A stretch of DNA of 64,000 nt from Streptomyces sp. NBC_00335 (GCF_036127095.1 NZ_CP108006.1:2604001-2668000); one strand, 5' to 3'; counted from the first letter of the stretch, positions 27,432-36,842 are shown. Notes: generated by a model not told the origin, from the sequence alone. Made by a program: numbers and translations.

Positions 27432-28907
27432 TCAGTACGCTCCGCGACCGTCGACCACGGCGCGGAGCGTGCGGCCCATGACGTCGACGTCACTGGTGAA
27501 CGACCAGTTGTCCACGTACTGCAGGTCGAGCTGGATGGTTTCGTCCCACGAGAGGTCGGAGCGCCCGCTGATCTGCCACAGCCCGGTCATCCCGGGCCGC
27601 ACCGCGAGCCGGCGCAGTTCGACCTCGTCATACTCGGCCACTTCCTCCGGCAGCGGGGGGCGCGGGCCGACCAGTGACATGTTGCCCGCCACCACGTTGA
27701 TCAGCTGCGGCAGTTCGTCCATGGACGTGCGGCGCAGCAGCCGGCCCACCCGGGTCACCCGGGGGTCGCGGCGCATCTTGAACATCAGGCCGTCGTTCTC
27801 GTTGGCCCCCGACAGCTCGGCCTTGCGCGCGTCGGCGTCCACGACCATCGTGCGGAACTTCCACATGACGAACGGGACCCCGTCGCGGCCTATGCGCCGC
27901 TGCCGGTAGAAGGCCGGACCGCGCGAGCCGAAGCGGATCGCCAGGACCATCGCGAGGAAGGCCGGCGACAGCAGGACCAGTCCGATCGCCGCGCCGGCCC
28001 GGTCCAGTACCGACTTCAGCATGGGCTGTACGCCCCGGCTCACCGGCGGCGCCACCCGCAGTATGGCCAGGCCGCCCGCGGACAGGGTCTCCAACCGCTT
28101 GACGGAGACCTCCACGAGGCCGGGGAAGACGGCCAGGTCGAGCCCGGCGTCGTGCAGGGCCCAGGAGATCCGGCGCAGCCGTTCCCCGGCGAGCCGGGCC
28201 CCCGGTGCGACGAGCACCAGGTCGGCGCGGTGGGCGGCGACGGCGCCGAGCACGGCGGTGGAGTCCCCGTTCGGCGTCTGGGCCGTCGTGGAGCCGAGCC
28301 GCGCGGCCACGGGCACCCCGTTGTCCATCGAGCCGGGGCCCACCGGGACCACGCCGACCACCACGTACGGGTGGTCGGTGCGCGCGGCGAGGTGCCCGAT
28401 GACGGACTCCGCGGCATCGGGCTCGCCGACGACCAGCACCCGGCTCACCGCCTGTGCCTCGCGGCGGGCGGCGGAGAGGTGGCGGTACGTCAGCTTGTGG
28501 CAGGCGACGGTGACGAGCAGGGCGGGCACGAGCGCGCCCAGGGCGGACAGCCGGGGGGTGTTCTCACCGGTGATCACACGGGCCACGGCGAGTACGCCGA
28601 TCAGAATCAGCCAGTCGTGTACGACCGGCAGGACTCCCCGGGATTCGCCGAGCGCGCGGCCCGCGTAGCGCCGTCGCATCAGCTGCACGCCGGTCCAGGC
28701 CAGGGCCGCGCCGAGGGCGCAGAACAGGGGCCGTGCCTGCTGAGCGGCCTCGAAGACCAGGCCGACGGGGACTCCCGCGCCGATCAGGTCCGCGGCGACC
28801 GCTGCGGGCAGGTACCAACGGGCCTTGTCGCCGAGGCCCCGGGCCGGCATCGCCGCTGCCCGGGCCGCTCCGGCCACTCTTTGCACAGGTATATGGACAT
28901 GCCTCAT
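27432..28907 (-). CDS. Polyprenyl-phosphate sugar-1-phosphate transferase (initiating enzyme)
   Basis: Integral membrane enzyme of 491 residues, the type that loads the first sugar phosphate onto undecaprenyl phosphate. The N-terminal half has about four helices (35-150) and a Rossmann-like region (VLVVGEPDAAES, about 165-270). The C-terminal bacterial sugar-transferase domain (about 290-491) shows RFGSRGPAFYRQRRIG, MWKFRTM, DELPQLINV, GNMSLVGPRPPLPEEV and RPGMTGLWQISGRS. ATG 28907 follows a GGGGGG run by three bases. As the only initiating enzyme in view, it likely starts synthesis of the polysaccharide made by the other genes here. Confidence 0.92.
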   Translation of the reverse strand: MRHVHIPVQRVAGAARAAAMPARGLGDKARWYLPAAVAADLIGAGVPVGLVFEAAQQARPLFCALGAALAWTGVQLMRRRYAGRALGESRGVLPVVHDWLILIGVLAVARVITGENTPRLSALGALVPALLVTVACHKLTYRHLSAARREAQAVSRVLVVGEPDAAESVIGHLAARTDHPYVVVGVVPVGPGSMDNGVPVAARLGSTTAQTPNGDSTAVLGAVAAHRADLVLVAPGARLAGERLRRISWALHDAGLDLAVFPGLVEVSVKRLETLSAGGLAILRVAPPVSRGVQPMLKSVLDRAGAAIGLVLLSPAFLAMVLAIRFGSRGPAFYRQRRIGRDGVPFVMWKFRTMVVDADARKAELSGANENDGLMFKMRRDPRVTRVGRLLRRTSMDELPQLINVVAGNMSLVGPRPPLPEEVAEYDEVELRRLAVRPGMTGLWQISGRSDLSWDETIQLDLQYVDNWSFTSDVDVMGRTLRAVVDGRGAY

Positions 28908-29287
28908 GGGCCCCCCTGGCACGTGGTCTATGACGGTGGCGCCGGTCCCCGGCTTCCCCAGGCAGTGGACATCAGACGCACCGGGAAACAGTACGACAAA
29001 CACCCGTACGGTAAATGCCGTTTCCACGAACCGGGCGTCTTGTTGCCCAAGCGTTAGACGCCGGTGGCCCGGATTCCGGCCCTGGGACCCCTCTTTCTCA
29101 TTCCAAAGTGAATGTTCCGCATACCGGATACGTCTCTTCGGACAACGAACGATTTCCGGCCAACCTTTTGACGCGGCCCTGACATCACGTCGCTCAAGTG
29201 GCACTCTTCGACCGTTCTTCGCACCAGCCCGATCTGCCCGGAGGCCCACCCAGCCATCCGGAACCCCCCTTGCAGAAGGAGTCTGCG
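28908..29287. other. 380-nt divergent intergenic region (sugar transferase / protease)
   Basis: No gene that I can support. A 7-bp-stem hairpin (29034-29040 with 29056-29062) is present. At 29113-29122 the string tgttccgcat repeats the bases at 16321-16330, upstream of the Wzy-like gene and in the same orientation relative to a minus-strand polysaccharide gene. Promoters for both genes must be here. Confidence 0.45.
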
Positions 29288-31552
29288 TTGAGTCCCACCC
29301 CCCAGCGGCGTGCCACCACGGCCGGCGCGCTTGTTGCCGCGGCCGCTCTCCTCGCCGTAGGCATCCAGACCGGATCCGCCAACGCCGACGCCACCGCGTC
29401 GCAGGTCGGATCGGTCGCCCAGGCCAACCCGGGCGCGGCCAATCTCAAACTCAGCGCTTCGGAGCGTGCGACGCTCCTGGCCGAGGCCAACTCCACCACC
29501 GCGCAGGCCGCCAAGGCGCTCAGCCTCGGCAGCGGCGAGAAGCTCGTCGTCCGCGACGTGGTCAAGGACGTGGACGGCACCACCCACACCACCTACGAGC
29601 GCACCTACAACGGCATACCGGTGCTCGGCGGTGACCTGACCATCCACGCAAAGGGCGGCGTCACCAAGAGCGTCACCAAGGCCACCAACCACGACCTGAA
29701 GGTGGACACCACCGCCACGGTCGCGGTCTCCGCCGCGGAGGGCCAGGCGCTCTCCGCCGCCAAGGCCGAGGGTGCCAAGGACGCCAAGGCCACCAAGGGC
29801 GCCCGCAAGGTGATCTGGGCGGCCGAGGGCGCTCCGGTCCTCGCCTTCGAGACCGTCGTCGGCGGCCTGCAGCACGACGGCACGCCCAGCGAGCTGCACG
29901 TGGTGACCAACGCCAAGACCGGCGCGAAGATCACCGAGTGGCAGGGCATCGAGACCGGCACCGGCAACACCATGTACAGCGGCCAGGTGACCATCGGGAC
30001 CGCGCAGTCGGGCAGCAACTACACGCTGACCGACGCCTCGCGCGGCGGCCACAAGACCAACAACCTGAACCGGGCCACCTCCGGCACCGGCACCCTGTTC
30101 TCCGGGACGGACGACGTCTGGGGCAACAACCTGCCGGCCAACCTGGAGACGGCCGCCGCCGACGCCCACTACGGCGCGCAGGTGACGTGGGACTACTACA
30201 AGAACGTCCACGGCCGCAACGGCCTGCGCAACGACGGGGTCTCCCCGTACAGCCGGGTCCACTACGGCAACAACTACGTGAACGCCTTCTGGGACGACTC
30301 CTGCTTCTGCATGACGTACGGCGACGGTGACGGCAATGCCAAGCCGCTCACCTCCACCGACGTGGCAGCGCACGAGATGACGCACGGCCTGACCTCGGTC
30401 ACCGGCAACATGACGTACAGCGGTGAGCCGGGCGGTCTGAACGAGGCCACCTCCGACATCTTCGCGGCGGCGGTCGAGTTCTACGCCAACAACCCGCAGG
30501 ACGTCGGCGACTACCTCGTCGGCGAGAAGATCGACATCCGCGGCAACGGCACCCCGCTGCGCTACATGGACAAGCCGAGCAAGGACGGCTCGTCGAAGGA
30601 CGCGTGGTACTCGGGCATCGGCTCGATCGACGTCCACTACTCCTCGGGCCCGGCCAACCACTGGTACTACCTGGCCTCCGAGGGCTCGGGCGCCAAGGTC
30701 GTCAACGGCGTGAGCTACGACTCGCCGACCTCCGACGGCCTGCCGGTCACCGCGATCGGCCGTGACGCCGCGTCCAAGATCTGGTTCCGCGCCCTGACCA
30801 CCGGTCTGTTCAGGTCGAACACCAACTACGCGGCCGCCCGTACCGCCACCCTGCAGGCCGCTGCCGACCTGTACGGCGCCGGTTCGGCGACGTACACCAA
30901 CGCCGCTCACGCCTGGGCCGCCATCAACGTCGGCGCCCGCCCCCAGAACGGCGTCTCGGTCACCAGCCCGGGCAACCAGAACACCGTCACGGGCAGCGCC
31001 GTCAGCCTGCAGATCCAGGCCACCAGCACCAACCCCGGTGCGCTGACCTACACGGCGACCGGCCTGCCGGCCGGTCTGTCGATCAACTCCTCCAACGGCC
31101 TGATCTCCGGTACGGCCTCCACCGCCGGCACGTCCAACGTGACCGTCACGGTGAAGGACTCGGCGAACCAGACCGGGACGGCGGCGTTCACCTGGACGGT
31201 CGGCACCACACAGCCGAACGTCTTCGAGAACACCACCGACTACGCGATCGCCGACAACGCGACGGTCGACTCCCCGATCACCGTGAACCGCACGGGCAAC
31301 GCTCCGACCACCCTCAAGGTGGACCTCAACATCCTCCACACCTACATCGGTGACCTGAAGGTCGACCTCGTCGCCCCCGACGGCACCCTGTACAACCTGC
31401 ACAACCGCAGTGGCGGCAGTGCGGACAACATCATCAAGGCCGTCACGGTCAACGCCTCCTCCGAGGTGGCCCAGGGCGTCTGGAAGCTGCGTGTCAACGA
31501 CAACGCGAACCTCGACACCGGCAAGATCGACAGCTGGAAGCTCACCTTCTGA
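29288..31552 (+). CDS. Secreted thermolysin-like (M4) metalloprotease with P-domain
   Basis: Exported zinc protease of 754 residues. After the signal peptide (about 1-35) comes an FTP/PepSY-type propeptide (about 55-215). The M4 catalytic domain has H362-E363-MT-H366 and a third zinc ligand E386 in GGLNEATSD, with 24-residue spacing as in thermolysin. The catalytic domain continues to HYSSGPANHWYY. An Ig-like putative domain (about 560-640) and a C-terminal proprotein-convertase P-like domain (about 650-754, ending DSWKLTF) follow. The start is TTG 29288, supported by AAGGAG 6 nt upstream; earlier GTG 29198 would add 30 residues in front of the signal peptide. Propeptide release should activate it outside the cell. 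Confidence 0.93.
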   Translation: MSPTPQRRATTAGALVAAAALLAVGIQTGSANADATASQVGSVAQANPGAANLKLSASERATLLAEANSTTAQAAKALSLGSGEKLVVRDVVKDVDGTTHTTYERTYNGIPVLGGDLTIHAKGGVTKSVTKATNHDLKVDTTATVAVSAAEGQALSAAKAEGAKDAKATKGARKVIWAAEGAPVLAFETVVGGLQHDGTPSELHVVTNAKTGAKITEWQGIETGTGNTMYSGQVTIGTAQSGSNYTLTDASRGGHKTNNLNRATSGTGTLFSGTDDVWGNNLPANLETAAADAHYGAQVTWDYYKNVHGRNGLRNDGVSPYSRVHYGNNYVNAFWDDSCFCMTYGDGDGNAKPLTSTDVAAHEMTHGLTSVTGNMTYSGEPGGLNEATSDIFAAAVEFYANNPQDVGDYLVGEKIDIRGNGTPLRYMDKPSKDGSSKDAWYSGIGSIDVHYSSGPANHWYYLASEGSGAKVVNGVSYDSPTSDGLPVTAIGRDAASKIWFRALTTGLFRSNTNYAAARTATLQAAADLYGAGSATYTNAAHAWAAINVGARPQNGVSVTSPGNQNTVTGSAVSLQIQATSTNPGALTYTATGLPAGLSINSSNGLISGTASTAGTSNVTVTVKDSANQTGTAAFTWTVGTTQPNVFENTTDYAIADNATVDSPITVNRTGNAPTTLKVDLNILHTYIGDLKVDLVAPDGTLYNLHNRSGGSADNIIKAVTVNASSEVAQGVWKLRVNDNANLDTGKIDSWKLTF

Positions 31553-31599
31553 CCCCCACCGGGGCCGTGCGTGAACCAGAGCTGAACCGCTAGACCACG

Positions 31600-31633
31600 G
31601 GGCCGCCCGGGAGAAGACCTCCCCGGGCGGCCC
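31600..31633 (+). terminator. Hairpin terminator after the protease
   Basis: Perfect 12-bp GC arms (31600-31611, 31622-31633) with a 10-nt loop, 48 nt after the protease stop, followed by tgttcc. Confidence 0.7.
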
Positions 31634-31730
31634 TGTTCCATTGGCCCCGGCCACCGGGGTCCACGTACCCCCAGGGCCAGGACCTTCGGCGCCCGCCGGC
31701 CGGCCGGGCCGGCGTCATAGTGGAAATCAG

Positions 31731-31754
31731 CGAACCTACGGAACCGTAGGTTCG
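31731..31754. promoter_or_regulatory. Perfect palindromic operator before nitronate monooxygenase gene
   Basis: 11-bp arms CGAACCTACGG and CCGTAGGTTCG around a central AA, ending 21 nt before the ATG at 31776. The size and symmetry suit a TetR-family repressor site. No TetR gene adjoins it, so the regulator is unknown. Confidence 0.7.
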
Positions 31755-31775
31755 GGTGATCCGAGGACGTGACCC

Positions 31776-33236
31776 ATGCCGCAGACCCCCACGACAGCCC
31801 CCGCCGCGCAGCACCCCTGGCTGATCCAGGGCGGCATGGGCGTCGGCGTCTCCGGCTGGCGGCTGGCCAAGGCCGTCTCCGGCGAGGGCCAGCTGGGCGT
31901 GGTCTCCGGGACGGCCCTGGACGTCGTACTGGCCCGCGTGCTGCAGACCGGCGACCCCGGCGGCCACGCCCGCCGGGCCCTGGCGGCCTTCCCGCTGCCG
32001 GAACTGGCCCAGTCCGCCCTCGACCTCTACTTCCGCGAGGAAGGCCTCGCGGACGGCGTGGCGATGCGCACCACCCCGCGACTGCGGGCCACGGGCGGGT
32101 CGCAGGCCGAGATCCTCACCGTCCTCGGCAACTTCGTCGAGGTCTGGCTCGCCAAGGAGGGACATGACGGTGTCATCGGCATCAACTACCTGGAGAAGAT
32201 CCAGCTCGCCACGGCCCCCGCAATGTTCGGCGCGATCCTGGCAGGCGTCGACTACGTGCTCGTGGGCGCGGGAGTCCCCGGTCAGATCCCTGCCCTCGCC
32301 TCAAGGCTGGCGCGCTACGAACGCTGCGTGAGCAAGATCCATGTGGAGGGCGACGAGGAGCCCCTGGAGCACCTCTTCGACCCCGCGGCCCTGCTCGCCG
32401 GCCACCTGCCCGGCCCGCTGCGCCGCCCCCGCGTGCTGGCCATCGTCTCGCTCCCGGTCCTGGCCACCTACCTGGCCCGGGACGAGATCACCCGCCCCGA
32501 CGGCTTCGTGATCGAGACCAGCCAGGCCGGCGGCCACAGCGCCCCGCCGCGCGGGCCGATGAAGCTCGACGAGGACGGCGAGCCGGTCTACGGCCCGCGC
32601 GACAGCCCCGACCTCGCCAAGATGGCGGCGCTCGGGCTGCCGTTCTGGCTCGCCGGCGGCCAGGCCAGCCCCGAGGCCGTGGCCGGGGCGCTCGCCGAGG
32701 GCGCGGCCGGGGTCCAGATCGGCAGCGCGTTCGCCCTGTGCGAGGAGTCGGGGATGGCCCGTCACCTGCGCGAGGAGCTGCTGGGCCGGGCCCACACCGG
32801 CACCCTTTCGGTGCGCAACGACCCCGAGGCCTCGCCGACGTCCTTCCCGTTCAAGGTGGCGGACCTGCCGGGGACGGTCTCCGAGCCGGAGGTGTCCGAA
32901 GCCCGGCGCCGGGTCTGCGACCTCGGGTTCCTGCGCACCCCCGTACGGGGTCCGCGCGGTCTGGTCTACCGGTGCGCGGCCGAGCCGGTGGCCGCGTACG
33001 TCCGCAAGGGCGGCGATGCCGCCGACACCAAGGGCCGCCAGTGCCTGTGCAACGGCCTGCTGGCGACGATCGGACTGGCCCAGCGGCGGCCGCACGGCCG
33101 GGTGGAGCCCCCGCTGGTGACGATCGGCAAGGACCTGTCCTTCCTCCCGAAGCTCGCCCCGAACGCCGAGCCCTACACGGCCGCGGACGTGGTGCACTGG
33201 CTCGCGGCGGGCGCGGACCGGCCTACGGCCGGCTGA
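31776..33236 (+). CDS. Nitronate monooxygenase family flavoprotein
   Basis: FMN-dependent TIM-barrel protein of 486 residues, longer than simple nitronate monooxygenases (about 330-370). Visible features are LIQGGMGVGVSGWRLAKAV near the start, GVIGINYLEKIQLATAP, GVDYVLVGAGVPGQIP, the flavin-binding ETSQAGGHSAPPRG and PFWLAGGQASPEAVAGALAEGAAGVQIGSAF. It may oxidise nitronates, or act on another substrate as many family members do. ATG 31776 has GAGG 8 nt upstream. A palindrome lies just before it, suggesting ligand-controlled repression. It is followed by a strong bidirectional hairpin. Confidence 0.9.
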   Translation: MPQTPTTAPAAQHPWLIQGGMGVGVSGWRLAKAVSGEGQLGVVSGTALDVVLARVLQTGDPGGHARRALAAFPLPELAQSALDLYFREEGLADGVAMRTTPRLRATGGSQAEILTVLGNFVEVWLAKEGHDGVIGINYLEKIQLATAPAMFGAILAGVDYVLVGAGVPGQIPALASRLARYERCVSKIHVEGDEEPLEHLFDPAALLAGHLPGPLRRPRVLAIVSLPVLATYLARDEITRPDGFVIETSQAGGHSAPPRGPMKLDEDGEPVYGPRDSPDLAKMAALGLPFWLAGGQASPEAVAGALAEGAAGVQIGSAFALCEESGMARHLREELLGRAHTGTLSVRNDPEASPTSFPFKVADLPGTVSEPEVSEARRRVCDLGFLRTPVRGPRGLVYRCAAEPVAAYVRKGGDAADTKGRQCLCNGLLATIGLAQRRPHGRVEPPLVTIGKDLSFLPKLAPNAEPYTAADVVHWLAAGADRPTAG

Positions 33237-33260
33237 GGAAGCCTGGGAACACGGCGCGAG

Positions 33261-33297
33261 AAGGGCCCGGCACCCCCGAGCGGGGTGCCGGGCCCTT
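33261..33297. terminator. Bidirectional hairpin terminator
   Basis: Perfect 16-bp arms (33261-33276, 33282-33297) beginning with AAGGG and ending CCCTT, loop CGAGC. Lies between the convergent monooxygenase and small secreted protein genes. Confidence 0.8.
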
Positions 33298-33331
33298 CCG
33301 GCTCGGCGGCCGCGGCGCAGCCGGCGCGGCG

Positions 33332-33389
33332 GATCAGCTGTCGCCGTGGATCAGCTGTCGCCGTGGATCAGCTGTTGCCATGGATCAGC
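33332..33389. repeat. 17-bp tandem repeats at the 3' end of a gene
   Basis: Three tandem copies of gatcagctgtcgccgtg (33332-33348, 33349-33365, 33366-33382; the third has two changes), then a partial fourth copy that contains the stop codon of the gene at 33385-33894. The array looks like expansion from the gene end. Confidence 0.85.
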
Positions 33390-33894
33390 CGATGGAGCGG
33401 AAGACCCGGTCGAGGATGTCCGGCGTGGAGACGTCCGCTCCGGCGGCGCGCCCGCCGATGCTGCGGTCCTCGTCGCCGTCCCAGTCGTCGCGTCCGTCGT
33501 GCCGTCCATCGTGGCGGCCGTGGTGGTCCTCTTCGTCGGTCGGCTTGAAGAAGACCGAGCGGACCTCCAGGTCGTCGGCCCGCTCGCCCGGCTCCAGCGT
33601 CTCCACGGCGCGGCCGCCGCAGGAGCGGTCCTCGAACAGCACCGCCAGCGAGTCCGTGTCGTTGCGCACCCAGAAGGCCGGGTGGTTCCGGGAGGCGTTC
33701 GTCAGCTGGTAGCAGGTGTCGTTGTCGGCGGGCTCGATGCGGCCGTGCCGCGTGTCACCGTCGTCGCTGTACCGGTAGTGCAGCGTGCCGAGGTACTCGC
33801 GGTCGTCGTGGTCGTTCGCGTACGACAGCCCGGCGGTCGGCAGGACCAGCGCGAGAGCGCCTACGAGTGCGGTGGCGGTGGTGCGAAGACGCAT
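33385..33894 (-). CDS. Small secreted protein, His/Asp-rich tail
   Basis: Exported protein of 169 residues. A signal peptide (about 1-27, RLRTTATALVGALALVLPTAGLSYA) is followed by a small domain with two cysteines (TCYQL and RSCGG), probably a disulfide, and beta-strand-like segments (LGTLHYRYSDDGDTRHGRIEP). A hydrophilic tail (about 125-145) is rich in His, Asp and Arg (DHHGRHDGRHDGRDDWDGDED) and could bind metal, which is inference. I do not recognise a named family, but it resembles peptidase-inhibitor-like small secreted proteins of streptomycetes. ATG 33894 begins the signal peptide; ribosome site is weak. Confidence 0.75.
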   Translation of the reverse strand: MRLRTTATALVGALALVLPTAGLSYANDHDDREYLGTLHYRYSDDGDTRHGRIEPADNDTCYQLTNASRNHPAFWVRNDTDSLAVLFEDRSCGGRAVETLEPGERADDLEVRSVFFKPTDEEDHHGRHDGRHDGRDDWDGDEDRSIGGRAAGADVSTPDILDRVFRSIG

Positions 33895-34093
33895 TGGGGA
33901 GTCCGTTCCTCGGGTTCCTCGGGTTCCTCGAATGCCTGGTGCGGTGGGCATCCGCGGGCAGCGTAGGAGCACACGCGCACGCAGAAACGATTCGGCATGG
34001 CAGTACGTTCGAAGGTTCACCCTCACGGTCCCCTGGCCGGCGGGGCGGGTGTACGGGCCTTCGCGCGCAGCCCCGTACGCCCGCCCGGGCGGC

Positions 34094-35647
34094 TCAGACC
34101 GCGGCCCGCTCCGCCGGATCGGAGGCCTGACCGGGCACCGGGACCGGGGCCGGCACCGGCACCGGGGCCGCGGCGGCAGGGGCAGTGGTGCCGGCAGCCG
34201 GCCGGCGGACCAGCACCACCAGGATCAGCGCCCCCGCGAGGCCCATCGCCCCCGAGGCCCAGAAGGTGTCGCGCAGCCCGTTCGCGAAGGCCGCCTCGAC
34301 CCACGGCCCGGCCCCCGGGACCGTGTCCAGCAGCCGCGCCGCCCCGCCCCCGGCCAGCGCCGCGGCCGTGCCGTGCGGCTGCCCGGAGCCGGCGAGGCCG
34401 TCGGCCAGCCCGGCGTGGAAGACCGCGCCGAGCACCGCGATGCCCAGGGCCATGCCCAGCTGTCGCGCGGTGTTCAGCGCCCCGCCCGCCATGCCCGCCC
34501 GGGCCGGGGGCACCGCCCCCATCGCGGCGGCGGCCAGCGCCGGGGAGATCAGTCCGACGCCCAGGCCGGTGACGGCCAGGCCCGGGACCAGCGCCGTCCA
34601 GCCGTCGCCCGCGTCCAGCATCCAGCCCTGGAGCAGCGCCCCGGCCGCGATGAGGAACAGCCCGCCGCCGATGGTGATCCGGGGAGAGGCCCCGTGCAGG
34701 AGCTTGCCGGAGGCCGCGGAGACGGGGAAGGCGGCCAGGCTCATCGGCAGCAGGGCCAGTCCCGCGCCGACCGGGCCCATGCCCTCGGCGCTCTGGAGCC
34801 ACAGGGAGACGTACATCAGGTACCCGAAGGCGGCGCCGGACATCAGCAGCGAGGCGGTCATCACGGCGGCGAAGACCGGGCTGCGGAAGAGCGAGAGGTC
34901 CAGCATCGGCCGGGAGCCGCGCAGTTCGACGAGGACGAAGGCGGCGAAGGAGGCCGCACCCAGGGCGAACAGGCCGAGGGTGCCGGCGGAGGTCCAGCCG
35001 CTCTCGCCGCCGCGGATCAGGGCGTAGGTGACGGCCGCGGCGCCGGCGGTGAAGGTGGCCATCCCGGGCAGGTCCAGGCCCTTGGCGTGCGGATCGCGGG
35101 ATTCGGTGACGGCCTTGAGGGTGACGTACACGGCGAGGGCGCAGACCGGGAGGTTGACGAAGAAGATCCAGCGCCAGCCGAACTGCTCGGTGAGCAGCCC
35201 GCCGAGGATCGGACCGGCCGCGGCGGCCGCTCCGTTGACGGCGCCCCAGACGCCGAAGGCGACGCCCCGGTCGCGGCCCTGGTAGGCGGAGGAGAGCAGG
35301 GCCATGGTGGTGGCGAACATCGCGGCGCCGCCGATGCCCTGGACGGCGCGGAAGGCGATGAGCGCGGCCGGGCCCTGGGCCAGTCCGCAGGCGAGGGAGG
35401 CGACGGCGAAGAGCGCGAGCCCCCCGAGGTAGACGCGGCGCCGGCCGATCCGGTCGGCGAGCGATCCGGCGCCGAGCAGCAGGGCGGCCAGGGCGAGGGC
35501 GTAGACGTCCATGACCCACTGGAGGCCGGAGAAGCCCGTGCTCATGTCGGCGGCCATGTCGGGCAGGGCGACGGTCACGATCGTGACGTCGACCAGGAGC
35601 ATGAAGGCTCCGAGACACACCGCCGTCAACGGCAGCCATTTGCGCAT
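34094..35647 (-). CDS. MFS drug exporter, DHA2 (14-helix) family
   Basis: Integral membrane transporter of 517 residues with 14 hydrophobic segments, typical of proton-driven DHA2 multidrug exporters. Motifs include ALPDMAADM after helix 1, the loop 2-3 motif GSLADRIGRRRVYLGG and the motif C-like GAVNGAAAAAGPILGGLLTE. It ends in a Pro/Val/Ala-rich cytoplasmic tail (PVPVPAPVPVPG). ATG 35647 has AGGAG 7 nt upstream. It is divergent from a double-length Lrp/AsnC regulator with a 173-nt gap, which is the usual arrangement for a regulator and its exporter. Confidence 0.92.
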   Translation of the reverse strand: MRKWLPLTAVCLGAFMLLVDVTIVTVALPDMAADMSTGFSGLQWVMDVYALALAALLLGAGSLADRIGRRRVYLGGLALFAVASLACGLAQGPAALIAFRAVQGIGGAAMFATTMALLSSAYQGRDRGVAFGVWGAVNGAAAAAGPILGGLLTEQFGWRWIFFVNLPVCALAVYVTLKAVTESRDPHAKGLDLPGMATFTAGAAAVTYALIRGGESGWTSAGTLGLFALGAASFAAFVLVELRGSRPMLDLSLFRSPVFAAVMTASLLMSGAAFGYLMYVSLWLQSAEGMGPVGAGLALLPMSLAAFPVSAASGKLLHGASPRITIGGGLFLIAAGALLQGWMLDAGDGWTALVPGLAVTGLGVGLISPALAAAAMGAVPPARAGMAGGALNTARQLGMALGIAVLGAVFHAGLADGLAGSGQPHGTAAALAGGGAARLLDTVPGAGPWVEAAFANGLRDTFWASGAMGLAGALILVVLVRRPAAGTTAPAAAAPVPVPAPVPVPGQASDPAERAAV

Positions 35648-35820
35648 GGGGGTACTCCTGGGATGTCCGAAGGCAGGGGTGGTGCGGAACCGGGCGGGGG
35701 GACCGGGGGCCGCCGGGGTCCGGCGGGGCGCGGCTTCCGCCTCCCACAAGGTTCCAGCCCACCGCGGCCCACCCCCACCCAGCACCCCCTTGCCGGCGGA
35801 TTTCACCCACAGCCGGGTCT

Positions 35821-36837
35821 GTGATGATGGAAACCGTGAACGAATCGGAGCTGGATCCGCTCGACCGGTCCCTGGTCCAGGCCCTCACCATCGACGGCCG
35901 GGCCCCCTTCAGCCGGCTGGCCGAGGTGCTGGAGGTCTCCGACCAGACCGTCGTACGGCGCTACCGGCGGCTGCGGACCTCCGGGCTGATCCGGGTCGTC
36001 GGGCTGCCGCTGGGCAGCCGGGTCGGGCTGTTCGAGTCCTGGCTCCGGGTGCAGTGCGCCCCCGACGCCGCGCTCCCGGTGGCCGAGGCGCTCGCCCGCC
36101 GCCCGGACATCGCGTGGGTGACCCTGGGCTCGGGCGGTACCGAGATCCATTGCATGACCCGGGCCCGCACCCGCCAGGACCGGGACGCCCTGCTGCTGGA
36201 GAAGCTGCCGCGGACCCGCAGGGTGACCGCGGTGAGCGCCCACACCATCCTGCGGAAGTTCTTCGGCGGGCCCGACGCCTGGGTGGGCCTGGACGTACTG
36301 CGCCCCGACCAGACCGCGGCCCTGGAACGGCCCGCCGTGGAACCGGGTCCGCAGCGGTACGCGCTCGACGAGGCGGAGCTGGCCCTGCTCGCGGTGCTGG
36401 GCCGGGACGGCCGCGCCGGGTACCCGGAACTGGCGCGTGCCGGCGGTCTGTCGGAGTCCACCGCGCGGCGCAGGCTGGAGCGGCTCCGCGAGGTGGGGGC
36501 GGTCTTCTTCGACGTGGAGTTCGTCCCGGCGCTCTTCGGCTACGAGGCGGAGGCGACGATCGTGCTGACCGTTCCGCCCGCCCGGCTGGCGCAGGTGGGG
36601 GCGGCGCTGGCGGGCCACCGCGAGGTGGCCTTCGCGGCGGCGGTGACCGGGGCCGCCTCGCTGATGGCGGTGGTGGTGTGCCGGGACACGGACGCGCTGT
36701 ACACGTACCTGACCGAGCGGATCGGCGCGGTGGACGGGGTGGGGCAGGTGGAGGTGATCCCGGCCCTGCGCAGCATCAAGCGGGCCGGGATGCTGGTGGA
36801 GGACGGGCGGCTGGTGGACCCGCCGCCCGCCCCCTGA
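35821..36837 (+). CDS. Double-length Lrp/AsnC-family regulator
   Basis: Transcriptional regulator of up to 338 residues, about twice the length of ordinary Lrp/AsnC proteins. There are two HTH units: DRSLVQALTIDGRAPFSRLAEVLEVSDQTVVRRYRRL (about 14-50) and DEAELALLAVLGRDGRAGYPELARAGGLSESTARRRLERL (about 182-220). Each is followed by an AsnC-type ligand/dimer region, the second ending near 320. Four possible starts (GTG 35821, ATG 35824, ATG 35827, GTG 35836) lie within 18 nt and no clear ribosome site decides among them. It probably senses a small metabolite and controls the divergent exporter (inference from position). Confidence 0.88.
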   Translation: MMMETVNESELDPLDRSLVQALTIDGRAPFSRLAEVLEVSDQTVVRRYRRLRTSGLIRVVGLPLGSRVGLFESWLRVQCAPDAALPVAEALARRPDIAWVTLGSGGTEIHCMTRARTRQDRDALLLEKLPRTRRVTAVSAHTILRKFFGGPDAWVGLDVLRPDQTAALERPAVEPGPQRYALDEAELALLAVLGRDGRAGYPELARAGGLSESTARRRLERLREVGAVFFDVEFVPALFGYEAEATIVLTVPPARLAQVGAALAGHREVAFAAAVTGAASLMAVVVCRDTDALYTYLTERIGAVDGVGQVEVIPALRSIKRAGMLVEDGRLVDPPPAP

Positions 36838-36842
36838 GCTCT

